Shown one piece after another: positions 41,098-50,982 of a stretch of 64,000 nucleotides of DNA. The DNA comes from Oscillospiraceae bacterium (GTDB taxonomy: Bacteria; Bacillota_A; Clostridia; Oscillospirales; Oscillospiraceae). Within the stretch, counting starts at the first letter, position 1. Each line of letters opens with the position of its first letter. A model generated the notes under the pieces. That model saw only the letters and a list, made by a program, of their open reading frames with translations. It was not told where the DNA came from and ran no database searches. The stretch covers positions 96,468 through 160,467 of the forward strand of contig JAGBAI010000042.1 in the NCBI GenBank assembly GCA_017939025.1, in the 5' to 3' direction. The translations under genes were made by a program, and so were the position numbers.

Positions 41098-42145
41098 ATC
41101 TCCTAACCAGTTTCAAGTATTCCTCCCAATTGCCCATGTCATACCAAGAACCATCTGAAATGGGGAACACACCAACGCGCTCCTTATGATCGATCAAGCG
41201 CTTGATCAGATCCGTAATGTGCAAAAATTCATTGTCCTGAATATATTTAAATACATCAGGCTCCAGAACATAGACCCCAGAATTGATTTGATAAGTCATA
41301 CTGGGTTTTTCTTTTAACTCTGTCAAAATACCGTTTTCCTTCGTCTCTAACGTACCATAAGGGATTGGAAATGTCTTCAGAACAGATACAACTGTAATTT
41401 TGTTTTGGCTGCTGCGGTGGTACTCCATCAGATCCTGTAGATTCACCTCTGTCAGGATATCACAATTGGAAACAAAGAACGTTTTATTGAGCTGATCCCG
41501 CAGCAGATACAGCGAACCTGCCGTTCCCAGCGGTATGTCTTCTTGAATATAATGAATGGCATACTGATTCTCGTTATGCTCTTGAAAGTAATTTTTGATC
41601 ACATCTGCCATGTAGTTCAAGGAAATATGGAACTCCGTACAGCCATAGAACGCAAAATGATCCATAATCTCCTCGATAATCGTCTTATCGGAAATGGGAA
41701 TCAGTGGCTTCGGGATCATGTTCGTGATTGGACGCAGCCGTGTTCCTTTGCCACCTGCCATAATGACAACCGGACTGAACAGTTGCTCCTGCTTTTTCGG
41801 CGAAGGCACATCAAACAAGTCCTGCCACTCAATAGTATCCACTAAAATATGCTTTTCATCTACCACCGGCATACATTCGATTTTTCCCTGTTGCATACGC
41901 TGCTTGATTTCTTCCACATTTTGATTGCAATATGCAAAGGTAACTTTCTTTCTAAGAAAATTACGCACCGGCTCCATAAGATCCCGCTTTGCCAAGATGG
42001 CTCTTTGGATATCCCCGATACTGATAACGCCCAGAAAAGTCTTATCTTCACACACAATCAACAATCTGCGTGTTACCTTATCCATAATGTCCAGGGCATC
42101 CAGAAGACGAACATCTGCGGATATCACAATTTTTTTGTTTATCAT
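41084..42145 (-). CDS. ptmE: Nucleotidyltransferase with CBS pair, PtmE-like
   Basis: The protein has 353 residues. The first 115 form two CBS domains (RRLLIVCEDKTFLGVISIGDIQ and IECMPVVDEKHILVDTIEW). The rest is a sugar-1-phosphate nucleotidyltransferase (PVVIMAGGKGTRLRPIT near residue 130, FFVSNCDILTEVN near 230, DMGNWEEYLKLV at the end). Campylobacter PtmE has this layout and makes GDP-glucosamine for legionaminic acid. AGGAGAA-type GGAG lies 8 bases before the start; a TTG five codons earlier is less likely. It sits directly after the LegC-like gene. Confidence 0.87.
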   Translation of the reverse strand: MINKKIVISADVRLLDALDIMDKVTRRLLIVCEDKTFLGVISIGDIQRAILAKRDLMEPVRNFLRKKVTFAYCNQNVEEIKQRMQQGKIECMPVVDEKHILVDTIEWQDLFDVPSPKKQEQLFSPVVIMAGGKGTRLRPITNMIPKPLIPISDKTIIEEIMDHFAFYGCTEFHISLNYMADVIKNYFQEHNENQYAIHYIQEDIPLGTAGSLYLLRDQLNKTFFVSNCDILTEVNLQDLMEYHRSSQNKITVVSVLKTFPIPYGTLETKENGILTELKEKPSMTYQINSGVYVLEPDVFKYIQDNEFLHITDLIKRLIDHKERVGVFPISDGSWYDMGNWEEYLKLVRRYDET

Positions 42146-42160
42146 AATTATTCTCCGCAA

Positions 42161-43348
42161 TTATTTTTCATTTGCAAACTTTTCCAGTACTGCGCAAATC
42201 TCCGCTGCTGCAAATTCAATATCGTCTCTGGTCAGATTCGTACTGGCAGGAATATTCAAAATGCAATCCGCATAGTATGGAGCCTTTTCCAATTCATAAG
42301 TTTTTTCCTGTAGATATGGAATCTGCTCATTGATCAGTCCCCAAATCGCTCGCGTTTGAACACCTCTGTCTTCCAACTCACCAATAATATCCCGCATGGA
42401 TGCACGTACCTTTGCTCTATCAATTTTCAGAGAATAGAACCATTGATTGGAATAGGTTCCTGAACGGAAGGGCAGCAACTTTGCTAAATTCAAATCTGAA
42501 AACAATTCTTGATACCATTCATACATTTTGTGCTTGCGCTCAATAAAGCTTTCCAATTTTTCCATCTGCGCAACACCCAGAGCCGCTTGAACATTGGTCA
42601 TGCGGTAGTTGTATCCAATATCGTTATGGATATAAAAATGAGGGTCATCCTTTGCTTGCGTAGACAGGTACCGTATCCGATCCACTTCTTTAGGATCACA
42701 ACTCGTGATTGCACCGCCACCGCCCGTGGTGATAATTTTATTTCCATTGAAGGAGTAAGCACCGAAGTCTCCAATGGTTCCAGCATATTTTCCGGCGTAT
42801 TTACCGTCTGTATAATAGGTACCTAATGCCTCAGTGGCATCCTCAATGACCTTCAGATTATACGCTTGCGCGATATCCATTATGGCTTCCATATCGGCCA
42901 TATTGCCGAAAATATGTACAACAACAATGGCCTTGACAATACTGCCATCCTCCTTGTGGATCAGCTCGCCATCCTTGTATACACATTCTTCTTCGCAAAA
43001 GCGGTTGAGTTTCACTGGATCCATACAAAGGCTATCATCACAGTCAACAAAAACCGGCTTTGCAAACTGGTATTTCACAGGATTAACTGCAGCAATGAAA
43101 GTAACAGGAGGAACCAGAACGGTATCACCGGGACGCACACCTGCCTCCACAAGAGATAAATGCAGCGCAGAGGTGCCGCTTTGACATGCTGCCACATTAT
43201 CTGTGTGCAAAAAAGCCGCAAGTCTTTTTTCGAATTCTGTAATATAAGCACCGCCCGTGGATACCCAGCCCTGGGTCACGGCATCGTCAACATATGTTCT
43301 TTCGTTTCCCTCAAAGTTAGGAATAGACAACGGCACAAATCGTCCCAT
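42161..43348 (-). CDS. legC: LegC-family aminotransferase (DegT/DnrJ/EryC1)
   Basis: The 395-residue PLP enzyme starts FVPLSIPNFEGNE, as LegC proteins do. Sugar and PLP contacts include CQSGTSALH near residue 60 and VIEDATEALGTYY near 175. The Schiff-base lysine is in YSFNGNKIITTGGGG near 205. It should transfer an amino group from glutamate to C4 of a nucleotide-linked 4-keto-6-deoxy-N-acetylhexosamine made by the dehydratase upstream. Neighbours on both sides belong to the same pathway. Confidence 0.9.
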   Translation of the reverse strand: MGRFVPLSIPNFEGNERTYVDDAVTQGWVSTGGAYITEFEKRLAAFLHTDNVAACQSGTSALHLSLVEAGVRPGDTVLVPPVTFIAAVNPVKYQFAKPVFVDCDDSLCMDPVKLNRFCEEECVYKDGELIHKEDGSIVKAIVVVHIFGNMADMEAIMDIAQAYNLKVIEDATEALGTYYTDGKYAGKYAGTIGDFGAYSFNGNKIITTGGGGAITSCDPKEVDRIRYLSTQAKDDPHFYIHNDIGYNYRMTNVQAALGVAQMEKLESFIERKHKMYEWYQELFSDLNLAKLLPFRSGTYSNQWFYSLKIDRAKVRASMRDIIGELEDRGVQTRAIWGLINEQIPYLQEKTYELEKAPYYADCILNIPASTNLTRDDIEFAAAEICAVLEKFANEK

Positions 43349-43400
43349 ATGCTTAACCTCTTTCTATTTCAACTTTCTATTTCAGTTGTCTGTTTTTCCA

Positions 43401-44609
43401 TCACATCTTTGAATCAAGAGATTTTCCCGTCTCAATATGACCAAAATTAGGCAAATACGACCTGATAATACGCACAATATCTTCTTTTTCAACGCTTTCA
43501 CTCCTGAAAGCCTTATCCAGACTTTCAAAAAGAGTATTGATATGTTCCCTATCCGGAACCTCTTTTTCTGTCACAACACCTAAAGCAAAAAGCCGGCTCA
43601 TATCCACAGATTCCTGAACTGTAAAGAATTCCTCGTAGGGCTTTTCACCAGAGGTATCGGAGCCGGAATAATGCACAGGGTATCGCCTGCTTCCATTTTT
43701 CAATGCCTCAGCTTTCTCAATCGCCTCTTCATCTGAATCGCACAGAAGCACCTCATAACCATATGCTTGCAACAAGCTGGTAGCAATCTTGTCAAAGGAC
43801 ATCATCTGAGCTTCCCGAAGTTTGGGGAAGAAGATTTCCCGGTTATTGCCCAGCATAGCTGCTAACATACAGATTTGGCCGCTTTCTTCGGGAGATACAA
43901 AGTAACGTTTCACATCAGAAGGTGCAGAAATAGGTTGTCCCTTCTGGATCCGGGCCAAAAAGCCATCTGGGAGGGAGCCATTGGAAAATGCCACATTTGC
44001 AAATCGAGCTGTTTTTACAGGAAATTTATCAGAGTAAGAGAATATGACATCCTCCATGATCCGCTTACTGGCACCCATGATGCTTACAGGATTGGCTGCC
44101 TTATCTGTAGACACACAGAAGTATACTTCAGGAGGAAATACACACAGCAGTTCCAGCAGCTTTCTTGCGTTGAGTACATTATTGCGAATCAGTGCCTCAA
44201 CCGAAAAAATATCTTTCTCAGAGCGAACATGCTTATGAGCGGAGAAATTCGCTACAATATCAAAACCTTTATGCGACCGGAACATCTTTTCAAAGACGGA
44301 CGTAGCAAAGTCCATGGGATAGGTCACATAGTTTTCGGGAACGAACATATCTTTCGTGGATCTAAGGTCTCTCGTCAATTCTGCCAATCCATTTTCATTG
44401 ACATCTACCACGACCAGGGAAGCAGGTTTAAATGGCAATATCGCCCGAATAAAGGAAGAACCGATGGAACCCGCGCCACCAATAACCAATACCGTTTTCC
44501 CAGAAATCTTATTCTTCAACTGTGCATAGTTGTTCTGAATATCTGCGGTAAACATACTTTCTTTCCGCTTTGTTACATGTGTCGAAATAAATTGATTCAG
44601 ATTAATCAT
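43401..44609 (-). CDS. legB: Nucleotide-sugar 4,6-dehydratase, LegB-like
   Basis: The 402-residue short-chain dehydrogenase of the polysaccharide-synthesis dehydratase group has NAD loop VIGGAGSIGSSF near residue 40, active-site region FCVSTDKAANPVSIMGASKRIME near 170-190, and KRYFVSPEES near 245. It takes water out of a UDP- or GDP-linked N-acetylglucosamine to form the 4-keto-6-deoxy sugar for LegC. The start at 44609 has AAGGA 5-6 bases upstream and overlaps the end of the flippase gene by 8 bases. Confidence 0.86.
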   Translation of the reverse strand: MINLNQFISTHVTKRKESMFTADIQNNYAQLKNKISGKTVLVIGGAGSIGSSFIRAILPFKPASLVVVDVNENGLAELTRDLRSTKDMFVPENYVTYPMDFATSVFEKMFRSHKGFDIVANFSAHKHVRSEKDIFSVEALIRNNVLNARKLLELLCVFPPEVYFCVSTDKAANPVSIMGASKRIMEDVIFSYSDKFPVKTARFANVAFSNGSLPDGFLARIQKGQPISAPSDVKRYFVSPEESGQICMLAAMLGNNREIFFPKLREAQMMSFDKIATSLLQAYGYEVLLCDSDEEAIEKAEALKNGSRRYPVHYSGSDTSGEKPYEEFFTVQESVDMSRLFALGVVTEKEVPDREHINTLFESLDKAFRSESVEKEDIVRIIRSYLPNFGHIETGKSLDSKM

Positions 44610-46077
44610 GTTTATCCTTATGCAATTTTGCATATCCTTTCTTTCGAAAATCTTCCCAAAAACCAAGTACATACGCAAAACACCACTTAACGGTGTCTCG
44701 ATATAAGAACATAATCGCCAAAATGCAAAAAACATATCCGATTACTGATACCATATCGATTCTGTGCATTGTATTATAAAGTGCATACACAGAAACTATC
44801 ATTGTTACCAACAGGAACGGTTTCATATTATAATCAACAGGATAATAATATGTCGAAATTAGTGTTCGCATAATATAAAATATTATATACGAAATACCTG
44901 TAGAAATTGCAGCACCGACACCTCCCAAGTGAGGGACAAGAACTGTATTTCCAATAATATTTACAACACAAGGAATTAGTACGACCACGACCTGCATTTT
45001 GCTTTTTTTCTTAAAAACCAAACCCAGACAGGTTGTTTCCGATATTGTATACATGATTGGATTAAAGATCAGAAACGGAAGCACAAACGCTGCTTCCCGA
45101 TATTCTTCTCCCAAGAGGACTGCAAACAAATCCTTACACAGAATCAAGGAGGTACCTAGTACAAACATTACAACTGTAATGATCCTATTTGCCTGTACGT
45201 ATAAGGAAGTATCCTTAGGATTCTTTGCGTAATGCTCCATGGCAATAGGACCCCATAGCGTATTAAATGTCGTTTGTACAATTGCAAATATATTAACCAA
45301 CGACATTGCAGAAGCGTAAACACCTACCACAGAGTAAGAGCAATACATATTCAATGCCATTTTGTCTGCTGCTTGAAACAGTGTCGCAATGCCCATTGAG
45401 AAAACATATGGATATCCATACTTTATTAACTCTGTTTGAGATACAATCTTTCCCCCAAAGTTCCTAACTTTGAACCAGTGCGTTTTCTGTGCCCAAATAC
45501 AGCTAACCAAACAAATCGCAACTGCCGCAACTGTCGCTAAAGCCAGCAAAACAAAATCATCGATATCTGTCAAAATTAAAAATACAATTGCAAGCACCAC
45601 ATAAAGCAATTTATATAGAATTTGAAGCAATCCATACAATTTGCTGTTTTTTTCCAGCCTGACAACTAAAAGACCAAATCTATAAATAAGATGAAGTACA
45701 ATATTAACACAAAGTAGCACAATTACGCTGATAGAGAAAAAAGATATAACATCATAATATGCAAGCACGCACACCACAACGCTAACTACCAACGATATCA
45801 CGCATGGCCAGCTCACACATTTTTTAAGTAATGCACTCCTATATCCTGTGCCATCAGATTCATAATAATATCTAACTAAGGCTTGATCCAACCCTAAACA
45901 AAGAACTGCTACGGCCATATTCGTATACAGCACAAACATAGATAATTGGCCATAACTCTCCGGTCGTACTAATCTAGTTATAATCGGCGTTGTCAAAACA
46001 CCAATTATCATGTTTAGAAATGTGCTACCACCTATGATTGCAAAGCTTTTTACAAAAGAATTTTGTTTATTCGCCAC
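44602..46077 (-). CDS. Oligosaccharide flippase, Wzx type
   Basis: This 491-residue protein with about 12-14 membrane segments belongs to the polysaccharide transporter family (FVKSFAIIGGSTFLNMIIGVLTTPIITRLV at the start; LFQAADKMALNMYCSYSVVGVYASAMSL near residue 240). It flips lipid-linked repeat units to the outer face of the membrane for polymerisation. The gene is visibly richer in A and T than the WbpA-like gene upstream, as are most specificity genes of this cluster. Confidence 0.9.
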   Translation of the reverse strand: MANKQNSFVKSFAIIGGSTFLNMIIGVLTTPIITRLVRPESYGQLSMFVLYTNMAVAVLCLGLDQALVRYYYESDGTGYRSALLKKCVSWPCVISLVVSVVVCVLAYYDVISFFSISVIVLLCVNIVLHLIYRFGLLVVRLEKNSKLYGLLQILYKLLYVVLAIVFLILTDIDDFVLLALATVAAVAICLVSCIWAQKTHWFKVRNFGGKIVSQTELIKYGYPYVFSMGIATLFQAADKMALNMYCSYSVVGVYASAMSLVNIFAIVQTTFNTLWGPIAMEHYAKNPKDTSLYVQANRIITVVMFVLGTSLILCKDLFAVLLGEEYREAAFVLPFLIFNPIMYTISETTCLGLVFKKKSKMQVVVVLIPCVVNIIGNTVLVPHLGGVGAAISTGISYIIFYIMRTLISTYYYPVDYNMKPFLLVTMIVSVYALYNTMHRIDMVSVIGYVFCILAIMFLYRDTVKWCFAYVLGFWEDFRKKGYAKLHKDKHD

Positions 46078-46095
46078 TGTTTCCCCACCTGTAAA

Positions 46096-47214
46096 TCAAC
46101 TTTCGCCATAGTAAATTTTTTGCCAATCTGCCTTCAGATATTTCCAGGATGCCAATCTTTCAATATAACCTCTCATTTGCATTTTCCCCATTGGCGCATC
46201 ATACTGCTCCTTTTTTATTAGATTCGTTTGCAGTAGGTCTCCCAACTCTCCAAACGAACTATATTTAAGATAGAACACACTGGGATGCTGCAATTCAAGA
46301 TATGGAATCCACGTTGGATTAAAGACTTGTGCTCCAGAATACAAATGTTCGAGCATACATGCGGACAAAGCATCCGTTTTCTGTGCATGAATAAATATAT
46401 CTGTCAAAGCAGTTAGACATACAGATTCTTCATCAGAAAGAAATTCCGTGTAAATTGAATATGTACATCCAAGACTCTTTACCTCCGCTTTTATCTTCTT
46501 CACATATTCCGCATTTCCACCATAGGTCATTCTGAAAACTAAATGAATCTGTGCCAGAACTTCAGCGGGTAATTTTCTTAATTCATTGATGACCTGAATA
46601 TGCTGCTGTGCCAAATGTCCATTATAGCCAACAGCTGTCACGACCTTGTCACTGGGGATCTCATCGAATCTAGAAAGCCTTTGGGAATCGTTTTTTAGAT
46701 AGTTTAAACTATTAATCCCAAAACGGGCTCTTGTGATTTTTTTATCAAAAGAATATCCATACATCTGGTGAAACTTTTCAAGCATTGCATCAGTCGTGAT
46801 ATTTATGCAGTCAAATGTTCTCAACGCAAACCTAAAAAAGAGAGTTGTACTCTTGGACGCACGAAAAATATCACTTCCCCAAAAGGCTGCAACACTTTTT
46901 AATGCCAATAATTTCAAGCACAATCCCATAACCATCGCAGCACGGGAAACAAAATGAATAATCAACAAATCAAATTTTTCATGTTTTATTTTATTGTACA
47001 CCTGTTTTGCCGAAACAAACATATTCAGCTTACCATAATGATTCTGGGGTATAAGCAAAACACGAATGCCCCGTGACTCATACCAATCGCTGTACTTGTC
47101 ATTCCCATAACTGATCAACAAGACTTGATTTTCCTCTGTATCGATAGTATTTTCTATAGTTGTTTTTATCCAAAGAGAGTTGGCATCGCCAATAATCAGC
47201 ATTCGCATTTTCAT
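46096..47214 (-). CDS. Glycosyltransferase, GT-B fold
   Basis: The 372-residue cytoplasmic enzyme begins MLIIGDANSLWIKTTIEN and has the GT-B donor-side pattern VVTAVGYNGHLAQQHIQVINELRKLP near residue 190. The last resembles the N/H-containing loop of WecF-type Fuc4NAc transferases. Late motifs are DIFIHAQKTDALSACMLEHLYSG, where a glutamate contacts the donor. The donor may be one of the amino sugars made in the cluster. It precedes the flippase gene. Confidence 0.8.
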   Translation of the reverse strand: MKMRMLIIGDANSLWIKTTIENTIDTEENQVLLISYGNDKYSDWYESRGIRVLLIPQNHYGKLNMFVSAKQVYNKIKHEKFDLLIIHFVSRAAMVMGLCLKLLALKSVAAFWGSDIFRASKSTTLFFRFALRTFDCINITTDAMLEKFHQMYGYSFDKKITRARFGINSLNYLKNDSQRLSRFDEIPSDKVVTAVGYNGHLAQQHIQVINELRKLPAEVLAQIHLVFRMTYGGNAEYVKKIKAEVKSLGCTYSIYTEFLSDEESVCLTALTDIFIHAQKTDALSACMLEHLYSGAQVFNPTWIPYLELQHPSVFYLKYSSFGELGDLLQTNLIKKEQYDAPMGKMQMRGYIERLASWKYLKADWQKIYYGES

Positions 47215-47259
47215 ACATCCTTTTAAGGTAAACTAAGTAGGAATATTTTGTTCTCGCCC

Positions 47260-48588
47260 TTACATTCTCCAGAACCGCATTCCCGATGCCTTCAGTTCAT
47301 CCATCCGGTACAGGCTCTTCACATCGATCAGTACCTTCTCTTCATCCAGCAGTTCGTCCTTGAAAAACTTCTTCAGCTGCATCATGGGCATGGAACGGTA
47401 TTCCTTGTGGCCCACAGCAATGATCAGGCAATCTGCTTTGGGCAGCTGATCCATGGGTACCAGATCCACACCATATTCGTGCCTGGCAACAGCGGCATCT
47501 GCCCAGCTGTCTGCCACGATGGGTTCGATCTCGTATTCCTTCAGCCGGGTGATGATGTCCACTACCTTGCTGTTTCTGGTGTCAGGGCAGTTTTCCTTGA
47601 AAGTAATGCCCAGGATCACCACCGTGGCCTTCTTGGGTGCCATGCCTGCTTCGATCATTTCCTTGATGGCCGCATCGGCAACGAAGGCGCCCATGCTATC
47701 ATTGACCTTCCGGCCGTTGAGAATGATCTGGCTGTGATAGCCAAGCTTTTCTGCTGCATTGGTCAGATAGTAGGGATCCACACCGATGCAGTGTCCGCCC
47801 ACCAGACCAGGCCGGAAGCCCAAAGCATTCCACTTGGTGTTCATACCTGCCAGAACCTCGTCGGTATCAATGCCCATCCGGTCGCAGATCATGGCGATCT
47901 CATTCATGAATGCGATGTTGATATCCCGCTGGCTGTTCTCTACCACCTTGACAGCCTCGGCGGTCTTGATGGTGGAGACAGGGAAAGTACCGGCCTTGAT
48001 CACGATGTCATAGACCTTCTTGATCTCCCGGGCGGACTCCTCGTCCATACCGGAAACGATCTTGCAGATGTTGGTCAGGGTATGTACCCGGTCACCGGGG
48101 TTAATGCGCTCGGGGCTGTAACCGATTTTCCAGTCCACACCGCACTTGAGGCCGGACTCTTTTTCGATAATGGGAATACAGATATCCTCCGTAACACCGG
48201 GATATACCGTGGATTCAAAGACCACAATGCTGCCGGGGGTCAGATTCTGTCCCACCGTCCGGGAAGCCCCTTCCACAGGCCGCAGGTCGGGGGTATTGTC
48301 CTTGTTGACCGGAGTGGGCACTGCCACAATAATGAAGCTGGCCTCCTTCAAGGATGCGGGATCCGCAGTGAATTCCACTGTGGTGGTCTTGATGGCATCG
48401 CCTACCTCGTTAGTAGAGTCGATGCCGTTTTTGTATTCGTTGATCCGGCGTTCATTGATGTCAAAGCCAACAACCTTGACGTGCTTGGCAAATTCCACAG
48501 CAATGGGCATACCTACATAACCCAGGCCCACCAGGGCCAGCTTGCTCTTGCCGGAAATCAGATTCTGATAGATCTTATTGAATTCCAT
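47260..48588 (-). CDS. UDP-N-acetylhexosamine 6-dehydrogenase (WbpA/TviB-like)
   Basis: The 442-residue nucleotide-sugar dehydrogenase has NAD loop ALVGLGYVGMPIAVEFA near residue 20, the catalytic Cys in LVGGHCIGVDPYYL near 265, and the C-terminal domain ILGITFKENCPDTRNSKVVDII near 325. It oxidises the C6 hydroxyl of UDP-GlcNAc (or GalNAc) to the acid with two NAD. With the WbpB-, WbpE- and WbpD-like genes upstream, it starts the UDP-GlcNAc3NAcA route. GC content is clearly higher than that of the glycosyltransferase next to it. Confidence 0.92.
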   Translation of the reverse strand: MEFNKIYQNLISGKSKLALVGLGYVGMPIAVEFAKHVKVVGFDINERRINEYKNGIDSTNEVGDAIKTTTVEFTADPASLKEASFIIVAVPTPVNKDNTPDLRPVEGASRTVGQNLTPGSIVVFESTVYPGVTEDICIPIIEKESGLKCGVDWKIGYSPERINPGDRVHTLTNICKIVSGMDEESAREIKKVYDIVIKAGTFPVSTIKTAEAVKVVENSQRDINIAFMNEIAMICDRMGIDTDEVLAGMNTKWNALGFRPGLVGGHCIGVDPYYLTNAAEKLGYHSQIILNGRKVNDSMGAFVADAAIKEMIEAGMAPKKATVVILGITFKENCPDTRNSKVVDIITRLKEYEIEPIVADSWADAAVARHEYGVDLVPMDQLPKADCLIIAVGHKEYRSMPMMQLKKFFKDELLDEEKVLIDVKSLYRMDELKASGMRFWRM

Positions 48589-48614
48589 TTTTCTTTTTTC
48601 TCCCTCACGTCAGC

Positions 48615-49739
48615 TTATAAAAGCATCAAAACATTCTCTGCAATGTATTTGATCTGATCATCCTCCAGATAAGGGTGCATGGGCAGGGACAGCACGGTAT
48701 CCCTCAGCCGTTCCGCTGTGGGACATTCTCCGCTATAAGGCAGCGCTTCAAAAGCACCCTGTTCGTGCATACACCGGGGATAATAGACCATAGTGGGAAT
48801 GCCCTTTTCCTTCAGTGCTGCCTGCATGGCATCCCGCTTTTCTCTGGTGGGCAGCTGGATGGTATACTGAGCCCAGCTGGAATAATAGCCCCCGGGGATC
48901 ACCGGAGTCTTGACCTTACCGGAAAGATACTTGTTATATTCCATTGCCGCATGGTTCACACCATCCAACTCATACCGTGCGAAGGCATCCAGCTTGATAT
49001 CCAGGATCGCAGCCTGGATGGTATCCAGACGGGAATTCATACCGATCTGGATGTTGTTATACTTATCGTTGCCGCTCTTTCCGTGAACACACAGAGAGCG
49101 CAGCTGTGCCGCGATGGCATCGTCATTGGTAAAGATGGCTCCGCCGTCGCCGTAGCAGCCCAAAGGCTTCGCCGGGAAGAAAGATGTGGTGGCAATGTCG
49201 CCAAAGGCGCAGGCTCTGGTCTCTCCGATTCGGCCGCCAAAGCCCTGGGCACCGTCCTCAATGAGGATCAGGCCATATTTCTTCGCAATGGCACTGATGG
49301 CAGGATAGTCCGCAGGCAGGCCAAACAGGTCCACTGCTACAATGGCCTTGGGCTCCAGCTTTCCATCCGCCTTCACCCGTAAAATGGCCGTCTCCAGTGC
49401 TGCAGGAGACATATTGAAAGTATCCTCATCCACATCCACGAAGATGTTAACCGCACCCAGGTCTGCCACAGTCTCTGCTGTGGAAAAGAAGGTGAAGTCC
49501 GGCACAAATACGGCATGGCCTGCACCGATCCCATAGGCCCGCTCCGCCAGTTTCAGTGCGTCAGTGCCATTGGCACAGGTAATGCAGTGCTTCACACCAA
49601 CATATTCCGCCAGCTTCTGTTCCAGAGCCTTCACCTGTGCGCCGGAAATAAAGTTGCAGTCCGTCATGACCTTGGTCACCGCTGCATCGATCTCAGGCTT
49701 CAGTTCCTGATACTGCTTCTGTAAATCACGAAACTGCAT
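48615..49739 (-). CDS. Sugar-nucleotide 3-aminotransferase, WbpE-like (complete copy)
   Basis: The 374-residue DegT-family PLP enzyme has CITCANGTDALKLA near residue 55, LILIEDGAQGFGGR near 155, and the PLP lysine in SFFPAKPLGCYGDGGA near 190. It should aminate the 3-keto sugar formed by the WbpB-like dehydrogenase. The start at 49739 has GAGGAG 7 bases upstream. The first 320 bases of the gene and leader (49433-49752) recur almost unchanged at 51987-52306, where they front the chimeric gene at 51826. Confidence 0.9.
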   Translation of the reverse strand: MQFRDLQKQYQELKPEIDAAVTKVMTDCNFISGAQVKALEQKLAEYVGVKHCITCANGTDALKLAERAYGIGAGHAVFVPDFTFFSTAETVADLGAVNIFVDVDEDTFNMSPAALETAILRVKADGKLEPKAIVAVDLFGLPADYPAISAIAKKYGLILIEDGAQGFGGRIGETRACAFGDIATTSFFPAKPLGCYGDGGAIFTNDDAIAAQLRSLCVHGKSGNDKYNNIQIGMNSRLDTIQAAILDIKLDAFARYELDGVNHAAMEYNKYLSGKVKTPVIPGGYYSSWAQYTIQLPTREKRDAMQAALKEKGIPTMVYYPRCMHEQGAFEALPYSGECPTAERLRDTVLSLPMHPYLEDDQIKYIAENVLMLL

Positions 49740-49752
49740 ATTATTTCTCCTC
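49433..49752 (-). repeat. Duplicated wbpE 5' segment, copy A
   Basis: These 320 bases match 51987-52306 with five differences by eye (about 98 percent). The copy includes the ribosome-binding site and the first 102 codons of the wbpE-like gene. The direct copies bracket thl, hbd and the tail of the chimeric gene (2.55 kb apart), so recombination between them would delete that interval. Confidence 0.88.
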
Positions 49753-50952
49753 ACACCGCCGAATTACCGCACTACATCCCATACCGCCGCCAATACAAAG
49801 TGTTGCAAGACCGGTTCTGACTGCTCTTGCCTTCATGGCATGGATCAGAGTCACCAGAATACGGCAACCGGATGCACCTACAGGATGCCCCAATGCGATG
49901 GCTCCACCATTTACATTCAGTTTTTCTTCCGGGATTGCCAGTTCCCTGGCAACAGCGATGGACTGGGCTGCAAATGCCTCATTTGCTTCTACCAAATCGA
50001 TTTCATCCATGGTCATGCCCAGCTTCCTAAGCAGTTTTTTGGTGGATTCCACAGGACCGACACCCATAATTGCCGGATCCACGCCCCCCAGCGCGCCACC
50101 TATCCACTCCACCTGTGGTTTCAGACCCAGTTCCAGAAGTTTTTCTTCAGAAACCAAGACGACAGCTGCTGCTCCATCATTAATGGTGGAGCTGTTACCG
50201 GCAGTTACCATTCCATCCTTTTTGAATGCGGGACGAAGTTTTGCCAGTGACTCTGCTGTTGTTCCAGGCCGGGGACCTTCATCCTCAGAAATAACGGTAT
50301 CACCCTTCCGTCCCTTGATAACTACAGGTACAATTTCTTCACAGAAGGCCCCAGCAGCAATTGCAGAAGATGCCTTCTGCTGGGATGCTGCTGCAAATGT
50401 ATCCAGTTCCTGACGGGTCAGGCTCCACTGTTCAGCCACGTTTTCTGCAGTAATGCCCATGTGGTAGTTATTCATTGCATCCCACAGGGCATCGTTCACC
50501 ATGGTATCTACCAGAGGGGTATTCACCATGGGACTACCCATCTTATAGCCATAGCGGCCATTCATCATGGCAAAGGGTGCTGCAGACATATTCTCCATAC
50601 CGCCAGCAACCACAACATCCGCATCACCGGACTGAATCATTCGGGCAGCAGCATTGACAGAATCCAACCCGGAACCACAAACCACATTGACAGTCTGCGC
50701 AGTAGTCGTTGCAGGAAGGCCCGCCTTCAAGGCTGCCTGACGGGCCACATTCTGTCCCAGTCCTGCCTGAATCACGCAGCCCATGTACACATGATCTACC
50801 TGCTCTGCTGGAACGTTTGCGCGGTTAATCGCTTCGCGAATCACGGTCGCTCCCAATTCAACGGCAGATACACCAGCCAGCGCACCACCCATTTTGCCGA
50901 TGGGTGTGCGGCAAGCTCCAATAAGGTATACTTTTCTTCTATTTTCCATCAT
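49741..50952 (-). CDS. thlA: Acetyl-CoA C-acetyltransferase (thiolase)
   Basis: The 403-residue biosynthetic thiolase has the nucleophilic Cys in NVVCGSGLDSVNAA near residue 90, HIS-type loop EAFAAQSIAVA near 325, His in ALGHPVGASGCRI near 355, and the second Cys in LCIGGGMGCS near 390. It joins two acetyl-CoA to acetoacetyl-CoA. It ends one base before the wbpE-like gene and follows hbd, in the middle of a sugar cluster and without the crt, bcd and etf genes of a butyrate operon. With hbd it would make 3-hydroxybutyryl-CoA. Confidence 0.93.
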   Translation of the reverse strand: MMENRRKVYLIGACRTPIGKMGGALAGVSAVELGATVIREAINRANVPAEQVDHVYMGCVIQAGLGQNVARQAALKAGLPATTTAQTVNVVCGSGLDSVNAAARMIQSGDADVVVAGGMENMSAAPFAMMNGRYGYKMGSPMVNTPLVDTMVNDALWDAMNNYHMGITAENVAEQWSLTRQELDTFAAASQQKASSAIAAGAFCEEIVPVVIKGRKGDTVISEDEGPRPGTTAESLAKLRPAFKKDGMVTAGNSSTINDGAAAVVLVSEEKLLELGLKPQVEWIGGALGGVDPAIMGVGPVESTKKLLRKLGMTMDEIDLVEANEAFAAQSIAVARELAIPEEKLNVNGGAIALGHPVGASGCRILVTLIHAMKARAVRTGLATLCIGGGMGCSAVIRRCEEK

Positions 50953-50982
50953 CAGACGTTCCGTATCCTTTCTTAACTTATG

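Noticed and set aside
47248..48657. 469-codon plus-strand frame opposite the WbpA-like gene
   Set aside because: Antisense shadow; the minus-strand product is a complete nucleotide-sugar dehydrogenase.
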